12,342 nucleotides of DNA from Opitutaceae bacterium (GTDB taxonomy: Bacteria; Verrucomicrobiota; Verrucomicrobiia; Opitutales; Opitutaceae). The notes under the pieces are model-generated. The model did no database searches. It had not been told where the DNA came from and saw only the letters and a list, made by a program, of their open reading frames with translations. The stretch spans positions 1-12,342 of the forward strand of contig JAITDF010000617.1 in NCBI GenBank assembly GCA_031282705.1, written 5' to 3'. Within the stretch, counting starts at the first letter, position 1. Every line of letters starts with the position of its first letter. A program made the translations under genes and the position numbers. This document shows positions 1 through 6,400 of the stretch, one piece after another.

Positions 1-294
1 GAACGCGTTTCTCTTTGGGTGGGCGCGACCGCCGGGTTATTCCGCGACAAATACGAACTCACTACAGAAAGTGCGGATTCCACCGGCAGCGACACGAACA
101 CCCTGTTTGTCTATGGTGCTACCGCCGGCGCCAGCGTGAAGCTGGTCAAGGGGCTCACCCTCGACGCGGGTGTGCGCGTGCTGGCCGTGAAACAGGATGC
201 GTATGAAGGCATCGGGGCGGCAAACCTCACCATCGGCAGGTCCACCACCTACGCCCGGCCAAGCGTCTCCCTCGCGCTCGGCTACACGTGGTGA
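1..294 (+). CDS. C-terminal end of an outer-membrane beta-barrel protein (partial)
   Basis: The frame is open from base 1 to the TGA at 292-294, so this is the last 97 residues of a gene that begins outside the window. The fragment alternates polar and hydrophobic residues, as in transmembrane beta-strands (for example the stretch LFVYGATAGASVKLV, a turn, then LTLDAGVRVLAV). It ends in strand SVSLALGYTW with an aromatic last residue. A terminal aromatic strand is the usual recognition signal for the BAM outer-membrane assembly machinery, so an autotransporter or porin-like barrel in the outer membrane is the best reading. No passenger or other domain is visible, and neither family nor substrate can be named. 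The GTG at 19 is an internal codon and not a start. No terminator is visible before the next repeat at 326. Confidence 0.6.
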   Translation, partial: ERVSLWVGATAGLFRDKYELTTESADSTGSDTNTLFVYGATAGASVKLVKGLTLDAGVRVLAVKQDAYEGIGAANLTIGRSTTYARPSVSLALGYTW

Positions 295-325
295 ATCCAG
301 CCCGCACGCATGTCGCGCTTGCCAA

Positions 326-353
326 TTTTGCCGGAGGGGGCAACCCTAGGCGG
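326..353 (+). repeat. Left copy of a 28-base inverted repeat flanking the nucleotidyltransferase cassette
   Basis: This 28-base element matches the reverse complement of 1454-1481 at 27 of 28 positions; the single difference is at the T of CCCTAGG. It is itself a small hairpin: stem TTGCC (328-332), loop GGAGGG, stem GGCAA (339-343). It ends one base before the ATG at 355. It has no T-tract of a terminator. It resembles a REP-like extragenic palindrome or the end of a small cassette; which of these is not decidable here. Confidence 0.8.
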
Positions 354-354
354 T

Positions 355-573
355 ATGAAAACGGAAACCCGCATCGTGGAGGCCCGGCGCATGATGGCCG
401 TGCGCGAGGCGCGCAAGGCGTTTCGGGAGCACCGGGTTGATTGCTTCTGGTCGTTCCGCGACATGGAGATTGACGCTGACAATGCCATGTGGGTCGCCGA
501 GGAATTGTCCCGGAACGGGGGCAGGAAGGCGTGGCTCGCCGCAAGAAGGATAAGGGAGCTGCTATGCCGCTGA
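355..573 (+). CDS. Small protein paired with the AbiEii-like nucleotidyltransferase (possible antitoxin)
   Basis: This encodes 72 residues from the ATG at 355, or 60 residues from the ATG at 391. The second start has a good ribosome site, GGAGG at 378-382, eight bases upstream. The 355 start has only AGGCGG immediately before it. The product is charged: an Arg/Lys/Glu-rich helix (EARRMMAVREARKAFREH), then VDCFWSFRDMEI, then a second helical part (AMWVAEELSRNGGRKAWLAARRIREL). No transmembrane or signal segment is seen. The stop overlaps the start of the next gene by 10 bases, which points to translational coupling. Small Trp-containing proteins just upstream of AbiEii-like nucleotidyltransferases recur in other genomes as I remember them. 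An antitoxin or accessory role is inferred from position only. It is not the AbiEi winged-helix antitoxin, which is much longer. Confidence 0.62.
   Translation: MKTETRIVEARRMMAVREARKAFREHRVDCFWSFRDMEIDADNAMWVAEELSRNGGRKAWLAARRIRELLCR
378..382 (+). promoter_or_regulatory. Shine-Dalgarno site favouring the 391 start
   Basis: GGAGG lies eight bases before ATGATG at 391. It supports a start there for the small protein, inside the longer reading frame that opens at 355. Both starts remain possible, because 355-390 also encodes a plausible helix extension. Confidence 0.45.
552..558 (+). promoter_or_regulatory. Shine-Dalgarno site deciding the nucleotidyltransferase start
   Basis: AAGGGAG sits five bases before the ATG at 564 and lies inside the 3' end of the small upstream gene. 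This favours 564 over the upstream in-frame GTG/ATG codons from 489 on, which would overlap the small gene by 85 bases or so. Confidence 0.6.
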
Positions 574-1448
574 TGCCGTTTCAAGGGGAAATCGCCCGGC
601 GGCTGGCGGGCAACCGCAGCCCGGAAAGCCATCTGGCCTGGGGCGGCGCACTGCATTTTGCGGACGACACGCCGCGCGCCACAAATGACCTCGATTATTT
701 TCACGACAGCGAGGAGGCCGTCGCCCGCGCCTTTGAGGCGGATGCCGTGACCCTCAAGGAATTTGGCTGCGGGCTTGCGTTGAAAATCAACCGGCCCGGC
801 TTTGTCCGGGCGGTTGTCTCGCGCGGGAAAGAGGCGACCAAGGTGGACTGGGCGGCGGATTCCGCGTGGCGCTTTTTCCCGGCGGTGCCGCACCCGGAAC
901 TTGGCTATGTGTTGCATCCGCTCGACCTCGCGGTGAACAAAGTGCTGGCACTGGTGGGCCGGGACGAGCCGCGCGATTATCTGGACGTGCTGTATGTCCA
1001 TAAAAAGCACCTGTCGCTTGGAGCCCTTTGCTGGGCTGCGGCCGGGAAAGACCCCGGTTTGTCACCCGCGTTGATACTCGACCTGATGGCCCGGAAAAAT
1101 CACTACCGGGCGGAGCAATTCCAAGCGGTCGCGACAATGGGGAGGCCCGACCTTCCCGCGCTCAAGCGCGAATGGCTTGACGCGCTGGCCGGTGCGCGGG
1201 CGCTGGTTGAACAGCTTCCCGCCGGCGAGGCCGGCTGCCTGTATTACAATCCGGAGTCCGGGCGGTTTGTGACGCCCGGCGCGGACACGTCCGGTTTGAA
1301 GAGGCACCACGGGAGGCCGGGGGGCTGCATTCCAGAGGTCGGGGAGCGCGCATTGATTTCCGGGGATGCCGGTGCCCTGAAATACCTAGACCGGCCCCTG
1401 CCGGACGCGGGGAAGGGCAGGGGAACGGCGCGCGGAGCGGCAAGGTGA
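564..1448 (+). CDS. AbiEii/DUF1814-like nucleotidyltransferase (putative toxin)
   Basis: This encodes 294 residues from the ATG at 564. The N-terminal part carries the nucleotidyltransferase signature: WGGALHF (residues 26-32) followed by the acidic NDLDYF (41-46), with metal-binding Asp42 and Asp44. A second conserved block near residues 112-142 reads HPLDLAVNKVLALVGR then EPRDYLDVLY, typical of AbiEii/AbiGii-family proteins. The C-terminal part (AGCLYYNPESG, HHGRPGG) is less conserved, and the last 20 or so residues are Gly/Arg-rich. AbiEii is the toxin of the AbiE abortive-infection system and transfers nucleotides, in studied members to tRNA; that activity is inferred here. The partner is a 60-72 residue protein, not the classical AbiEi. 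The gene ends five bases before the right inverted repeat, so gene pair and repeats form one tight 1.16 kb block. Confidence 0.75.
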   Translation: MPLMPFQGEIARRLAGNRSPESHLAWGGALHFADDTPRATNDLDYFHDSEEAVARAFEADAVTLKEFGCGLALKINRPGFVRAVVSRGKEATKVDWAADSAWRFFPAVPHPELGYVLHPLDLAVNKVLALVGRDEPRDYLDVLYVHKKHLSLGALCWAAAGKDPGLSPALILDLMARKNHYRAEQFQAVATMGRPDLPALKREWLDALAGARALVEQLPAGEAGCLYYNPESGRFVTPGADTSGLKRHHGRPGGCIPEVGERALISGDAGALKYLDRPLPDAGKGRGTARGAAR

Positions 1449-1453
1449 GGGGT

Positions 1454-1481
1454 CCGCCTGGGGTTGCCCCCTCCGGCAAAA
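1454..1481 (-). repeat. Right copy of the 28-base inverted repeat
   Basis: Read on the minus strand, this matches 326-353 with one mismatch and contains the same TTGCC/GGCAA hairpin with a six-base loop. It begins five bases after the stop of the nucleotidyltransferase gene. No target-site duplication is obvious outside the two copies. Confidence 0.8.
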
Positions 1482-1652
1482 AGGCGGGCTGACGGATGCG
1501 CCGGCGGCGCGTGGCCAACGGGAAAGCAGGGTGTTTTTTGGGGTTTTCAAGCGCGACAATTCCAGCGCCGGCGGCGCGCCTGGTTTCAACTGCCGCGCCC
1601 CGGGTCGCCGGAAGGAGGCGCGGAGATTTTGGCGCGGGGATTTTCCCGGACA
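1482..1652. other. Short non-coding gap between convergent genes
   Basis: I see no supported gene here. The only structure noted is a 14-base near-palindrome, GCGCCGGCGGCGCG, present twice as a direct repeat at 1498-1511 and 1565-1578. The region separates the plus-strand cassette from the terminators of the minus-strand gene. Confidence 0.5.
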
Positions 1653-1685
1653 TAAAAATGCAGAACGGCGGGGGCCGTTCTGCAT
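1653..1685 (-). terminator. Second intrinsic terminator of the RGG-rich gene
   Basis: A perfect 12-bp stem, ATGCAGAACGGC at 1658-1669 and its complement at 1674-1685, closes a GGGG loop. On the minus strand the stem is followed by a T-run (1657-1654). On the plus strand an A-rich tract follows instead, so it serves the minus-strand gene. It is a back-up to the hairpin at 1692-1726. Confidence 0.8.
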
Positions 1686-1691
1686 GAGAGG

Positions 1692-1726
1692 AAAAAACAA
1701 CGCGGGTCGCGGCTGGCGGCCCGCGT
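1692..1726 (-). terminator. First intrinsic terminator of the RGG-rich gene
   Basis: On the minus strand the stem ACGCGGG (1726-1720) pairs with CCCGCGT (1706-1700) across a 13-base loop and is followed by TTGTTTTTT down to 1692. It lies 18 bases after the TAA at 1744, the usual layout of a Rho-independent terminator. Together with 1653-1685 it makes a tandem pair. Confidence 0.75.
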
Positions 1727-1743
1727 GTTTGTTTCAATGCGGC

Positions 1744-2934
1744 TTATGACGCGGCCGGGCCGCCGGAGGAACCGCCCTCGGGGGGGCGGTGGCCGCCGCG
1801 CTCGCCGCCACGGTAGCGGCTGTTGCGACCGCGACCGCCGCGCTGGCGGTGGTTGTAACTGTCGCGGGGATTGTCGCGGTGGTTGCCGCGCGGGCGGTCA
1901 TCGCGGCGTTCGCCGTGGAAACCGCCGCCGCCGCCGTCACGATTGCGTCCGCCTCGTCCGCCCCGGCGTCCTTCGCGACGGCCTTCGCGGTATCCGTCGT
2001 CCGCGGGGGGAGGCGTGCCGGTCCCGGCGGTGTCGTCGGTGCCGCCGAAGAGTTTTTTCAGCCAGCCGAGGAAACCGCCGGATTTTTTCGGTGCGGGCGT
2101 GGCGGCGGATTCGTCCGGCGCGGAGTCGGCGGAGGGCTCGGGCGGGGGCTGCCGTTGTTCGCGCGGCGCGCGGTGGTCGCCATAGTCGCCGCGGTCGCGG
2201 TCGCGTCCGCCGTGGCGGTGTTCGCCGCGGTCCCGGAATCCGCGTTGGTCGCGGGTTTCGCCGGACTGTCTTTCGGGCCGGAAGACGGGCCGGTCGCCGC
2301 GGAGCGAGGGATGCACCGAGGTGTCATTGGCCGAATCGCCGGGCGTGGAGGCGTCCCAATGCTGGGACGGGCGGGGTTTTTCCACGGGGGGGAGGATGTT
2401 GAGCTCGGCTTTCCCGGTCTCGCCAGCGGCGGCGGCGGGGGTGCCGGCGGAGGTGCCGGCGGCAGAGGCACTGTCGGAGGTGTCGGCGGGTGTGCCGGCG
2501 GAGGCGGTGGGCGGTTCGGCGCCGGCGTTGACGGCGGACTGCTGGCTGGCCACGGCGGGGGCGGTGGCTGCGTGGGGAGCCGGCGCGGACGCGGGCTCGG
2601 CGGGGCTGGCTGGGCTGGCGGCGGCAACATCGGGTCCCGGCGCCCCTGCGGGCGGTTCGGGCGCGAACGGGTTTTTATATTCACGCCCGGCGGTCACGAT
2701 TTGGATCGTCGTGGGCGTGTAACCGTCGTTCGCGGCGGTGGTGCTGCCGCCGGTGGTGGCGGGGGGGGTGGCGCGTTTTCCGCGGGCGAGGCCGGAGCCG
2801 CGGCTGGTGCCGAAGGCTTGGGTGGCCGTGGCGGCGGCGTCAGCCGTGGAGGCGACGGGGGCCGCGGGCGCGGAGGGCGCGTTGGTCGCGGCAGGTGCCA
2901 CCGGGGTGGTGCCGGACGTTTCTGTATCTGACAT
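1744..2934 (-). CDS. Disordered Ala/Pro- and Arg/Gly-rich protein with a short amphipathic helix
   Basis: This encodes 396 residues from the ATG at 2934 (start MSDTETSG). The frame stays open 100 codons further upstream, but those codons run through repeat sequence and were left out. Residues 1 to about 165 are Ala/Pro/Thr/Ser-rich, with one ordered-looking motif, TPTTIQIVTAGREYKNPF, near 75-90. A second motif (ELNILPPVEKPRPSQHWD) lies near 175-192. About 205-255 is Arg/Asp/Gly-rich. Near 285-297 a single amphipathic, basic-hydrophobic helix, GFLGWLKKLFG, interrupts the disorder. The last 85 residues are an RGG/RG-rich tail. No signal peptide is seen. RGG tails usually bind RNA, and the helix could touch membrane; both are inferences. 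I do not recognise the family. No Shine-Dalgarno site precedes the start. A GC-rich hairpin (about 2962-2983) lies in the likely 5' leader. Confidence 0.72.
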   Translation of the reverse strand: MSDTETSGTTPVAPAATNAPSAPAAPVASTADAAATATQAFGTSRGSGLARGKRATPPATTGGSTTAANDGYTPTTIQIVTAGREYKNPFAPEPPAGAPGPDVAAASPASPAEPASAPAPHAATAPAVASQQSAVNAGAEPPTASAGTPADTSDSASAAGTSAGTPAAAAGETGKAELNILPPVEKPRPSQHWDASTPGDSANDTSVHPSLRGDRPVFRPERQSGETRDQRGFRDRGEHRHGGRDRDRGDYGDHRAPREQRQPPPEPSADSAPDESAATPAPKKSGGFLGWLKKLFGGTDDTAGTGTPPPADDGYREGRREGRRGGRGGRNRDGGGGGFHGERRDDRPRGNHRDNPRDSYNHRQRGGRGRNSRYRGGERGGHRPPEGGSSGGPAAS

Positions 2935-3189
2935 GATGTGTTGGTTTGTTATGTTTGTTAAGGCGCCCGCCAGGGTGGCGGCGCGAGGTTGTGTTGGATT
3001 ATGGCAGCGGAGCGCGAAAGGACCGTGCTCGACGCATGCAATTGTGAAAACATCACAGACAGGCTGCGCATACGCAACTGTAAAACTTTGGCAGCGTCCG
3101 TGCGGTCGAAAATTTCTGGATGCCCGGCGGGAAATGGGTGATGGGTCGCGCGGGCCGCGCGCGATGCAGCCGGACGGGCGGAAATCTGA

Positions 3190-3256
3190 AATGCAAAATG
3201 GAAAATGAAGAATGGAAAAACCTCCGCCTCGCATTCTTCATTTTCCATTTTCCATT
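3190..3256. repeat. Long imperfect inverted repeat (25-bp arms, one mismatch)
   Basis: The arm at 3190-3214 is the reverse complement of 3232-3256 except for one base, with a 17-base loop between them. The arms are AT-rich (AAAATGGAAAATGAAG in the left arm), in sharp contrast with the GC-rich surroundings. There is no coding potential. It could be a mobile miniature repeat or a strong mRNA hairpin at the end of the large minus-strand transcript. Confidence 0.75.
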
Positions 3257-3257
3257 C

Positions 3258-3296
3258 CCCCCTCCTCTCCGCGTTCTCCGCGCCTCCGCGCGAGAC
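3258..3296 (-). repeat. Probable dispersed repeat of the SRGGAENAE type
   Basis: On the minus strand this reads as short GC-rich near-repeats (GCGCGGAGGCGCGGAGAACG, then CGGAGAGGAGG). The spurious translation is SRGGAENAERRG. Repeats whose shadow peptides look like SRRGAENAE are scattered through many environmental genomes as I recall. Only one copy lies in this window, so its dispersed nature is not shown here. Confidence 0.45.
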
Positions 3297-3358
3297 ATGA
3301 TTTTTCAAAGCGTCCAATGGACCTTTTCGGGAATCAAAGCGGAGCACAAATTTCCAAG

Positions 3359-3383
3359 GAGCGCACGCGAGGCGCGTGCGCTC
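3359..3383 (-). terminator. Hairpin after the giant exoprotein gene
   Basis: A perfect 11-bp stem, GAGCGCACGCG at 3359-3369 with its complement at 3373-3383, closes a three-base loop 36 bases after the stop at 3420. No clean T-run follows on the minus strand (CTTGGAAATTTG), so it may be a weak or Rho-assisted terminator, or a 3' mRNA-stabilising hairpin at the end of the cluster. Confidence 0.5.
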
Positions 3384-3419
3384 TCCAATCTCGATGATTT
3401 TCCGAAGAGGTAATGAAAA

Positions 3420-6400
3420 TTAGCGCGTTTTTCGTTTAATCAATTCGCATGGGGAAACAGCGCAAAGGCGCCGCCACGGCCGATAATGAATCGCACCAAG
3501 CGCCGCCACGCCAAAAACGAACCACCACGACGGCGCGCCGCCGCCGCCGCCACTGGTGACGGACGGCTGGCTGTTGCCGGCATCCGGAGGCTCCTGCTCA
3601 GGATCGGGCCGGGGCGGAAGCGGGGTGAGCGTGGTGACCGTTTTGCCGGGGTCGTCGGCGATTTTGCGGATGGCGGCGTTGCCGGTGTCGGCCACATAAA
3701 GAGCCCCATCGTTGCCCATCGCGATGCCTTCGGGGTAACGCAGCCATGCGCCGGCGCCATGTCCGTCCTGAAAGCCGGGCACGCCGGGGATGGGTTCGAC
3801 GGGTGTCCGGCCGCCGTCGGTTTCGCCACCCTCGTCGTCGGGCAGCCCGTCGTCACCGGGATGGCCGGCGATGGTTGACACCAAGCCGTCCGCGTTGATC
3901 TCGCGCACCTGCGAGTTGCCGGTGTCGGCCACGTAAACCATGCCGCCATCCACCACAAGCCCGCGAGGAGCGTTGAAACGCGCCCCGCCCAGTGCCTCGC
4001 CGTCGGAGCAGCCCCGCGCACCCATCTGGCCGGCAAAAAGGGTGACGTTGTAGTTGCCTCCCGTCAGCCCGATGCGGCGAATGACATGGTTGCCGGTGTC
4101 GGCCACGTAGAGATGGGAGCCGCCGTCGGCGAGGCCGGTCGGATAATTGAACCGCGCCGCCGTGCCGCGGCCGCCAAGCGTGCCGGAAACGCCGGGCATG
4201 CCGGCGATCGTGCTGACTGAACCGCTGCTTGTGACCATGCGGATGACGTGATTTGCGGAGTCGGCGACATAGGTGTTGCCCGCATTGTCAACGGCCACTC
4301 CGACGGGCAGGTTGAAACGCGCGTCCAATCCGGGCCCGTCGGCGTGTCCGGGATTGCCGGGCGAGCCGGCAAAATATCCGGTCGCCGCGTTTGCGCCGAC
4401 CGTGCGCAAGGCGGAGTTGTCCGAGTCCGCCACCACGAACGCATTCATCGCGCTGTTGATCGCGATCCCGGAGGGGGCGTTGAAGCGCGCCGCCGTGCCG
4501 GATGCGCCGGCCGTGCCCGAAACACCCGCGGCACCGGCAAATACGCCGATTGTGCCGCCGCCGGCGGTGATTTTATACAAAGCGTGCCTGCCCGCATCGG
4601 CCACGTAGAGGTCGCCGGACGCGCCGTCCACCACGAGCGACGCCGGGGCGGAAAGCGGAGTCGGCCTGACCACCAGCACGGCCTCGCCCGTCACGGAGCC
4701 CGCGGCATTCACCGCCGTGTAGCGGTATTTATAATTGCTCATAAGGATGGACGCCGCGCGGATGCGCAGCTCGCCGGTGCCGGCTCCTGAATATATGCCA
4801 GCGTCCTCGATTGCCTGCCATCGACCGTCGCCGCCCAGCACCTCCCATTTATATGATGCCACCTCCGGATAAGCGGCGACAGGCGCGGTGAGCGTCACGG
4901 ACTGGCCGTGCAGGGCCTCGGGAATGGCAAGCCCGCCGATGTTCTGGATTGCCGCCATGAGGGTGAATTTTTCCGCGCTTTCCCCGTCGGCCGCGAAATT
5001 GCGGACCGTCACGCGCCCTCCGCTTTTCACCGAATACGGCACGATGGCGCGCGCCTCCGTGGCGGACACAAAGACGACCGACGGGGAAGGCACGCCGTTG
5101 AAATACACCTCGCCGCCCTCCTCGAATCTCGCGCCGGTGATCGTGACTTCCTCGCCGAAGCGCAATTCCGTCCTGCCGGGTTCGCCGGTTAAATGAAAGC
5201 CTGTCACCTCCGGCGCGCCGATGGCCTCGCGCCACGCGTCGGTATTCAATGTGCGGCCGCAGCGATACACCGCCGCGCCTTTCTCCCGCGAGCGGGTTCC
5301 CGCGTAAATGAAAATATGATGCCGGTTCCGCTGCGCATCCACGACGGAGCCGCCCGGATGAAAGCCGTCCTTGGTCTCCTTGCTTCCCCCGTAGGTGGCG
5401 GGGTAGCCGTAACGCTCCAGCAACGTGCCGTCAAAGCGCCATACCGCGCCGCCGGCGAGAAGCTCGTCGGCGGCGATGCTCCAAAGGTTGAGCGTGTTGC
5501 GTTGCAGTTCGGGGTCCTCAAGGAGCGCGTGCCCGGTTTTAAGGCCGCCGCCGCCCCATCTATGACTTTGAATCACCTCGATGCGTCCGTTGGCCGGATT
5601 GTATATGACCTCCGGGGTGTCGTTGGCCGCGCGGCCCGGTTTCTCGACCCTCTCAACCGGGCCGCCCGCCGCGCCGTTGCCGGAAATATTGGTGCAGGCG
5701 AGCCGGAACTTTATATCCTCAAACTCATCGCCCTCCTTGTATTCATAAACCTGCTGGGTCAGGTAAAAATATTTTCTCGAGGGATCGTCGCCGTAGCCAT
5801 AGGATGACCATTCGCGGTTGATGCGCACGATGTGGCCGGGCCCCCATGTGGCGAGCGTGGGTTCGACGGCGCGCTGCCGGTCGGGGTTTTTCCAGACCAG
5901 CCAGTCCCAGTTTTCGCCGTCACGGGTCCGCGCAAGGAAGTTTCTGCGGCGCTCGGGATCGAGCAAATCGCTCTCGCTGATATTATCATAAAACGACTCC
6001 TGACCGAAATCGCCTATCAGCCCGAACACGGGATGCGTTATCAAATTCGGCCCTATGTTGGGCGTAATCGCCGCGGTGTATCCGGGAGCGATGGGACGGT
6101 TGGCCGTCCAGGTGACAGCCTGGTCGTCGGAGACGCGAAACTCGCGCCTGCCGCCGCCGTTGCCCTTGGCCATTATGATGCGATACGCGCTGCTTCCCGC
6201 GGGTTTTATCACGCCAAGCGCGTGCATGCTGCGCGAATCCTCGATGCGCGCGCCGCTGGCGTTGTCGAGCGGATTGGCGGGGAGCCAGGTGACAAGATCA
6301 TCGGTGTAGATTATGCGACGGCCAAGCAGGGCCTGGTCGTCGCCGGGATCGACGGTGGCGTTGCCGTGGCCGATTTGGTGACGGAACATGACGATGATGC

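Larger units (their letters stand above)
2935..3419. other. Gene-free intergenic region carrying repeats
   Basis: No gene is supported in these 485 bases. They hold, from left to right: the likely leader of the minus-strand RGG-rich gene, with a bulged GC hairpin at about 2962-2983; a stretch without clear features; a long imperfect hairpin (3190-3256); a GC-rich repeat (3258-3296); and a terminator-like hairpin (3359-3383). Short open frames here give peptides such as SRGGAENAERRG, which are translations of repeat DNA. I found no convincing -35/-10 pair. Confidence 0.6.

Noticed and set aside
326..353. Inverted repeat as an intrinsic terminator
   Set aside because: The stem is only 5 bp and no T-run follows in either direction.
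310..354. Upstream start of the small cassette gene at 310
   Set aside because: The extra residues (LPILPEGATLGG) are translation of the inverted repeat, and the same peptide appears in an antisense frame at the other copy. No ribosome site precedes 310.
1162..1737. 191-residue minus-strand frame opposite the end of the nucleotidyltransferase gene
   Set aside because: Pro/Arg/Ala-rich shadow that crosses a repeat and a terminator. The plus strand carries the recognised nucleotidyltransferase motifs.
1789..2931. 380-residue plus-strand frame opposite the RGG-rich gene
   Set aside because: Its Gly/Ala/Val-only composition is what the complement of GC-rich low-complexity DNA gives. The minus strand has the ordered motifs, a sensible start and two terminators.
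2935..3234. 100-residue upstream extension of the RGG-rich protein
   Set aside because: It runs through repeat DNA and non-coding-looking sequence. The MSDTETSG start fits better.
3640..4640. Possible CRISPR-like array because of regularly recurring 21-base segments
   Set aside because: The repeats are in frame, encode NHL blades, vary in sequence and spacing, and are part of a long coding region.
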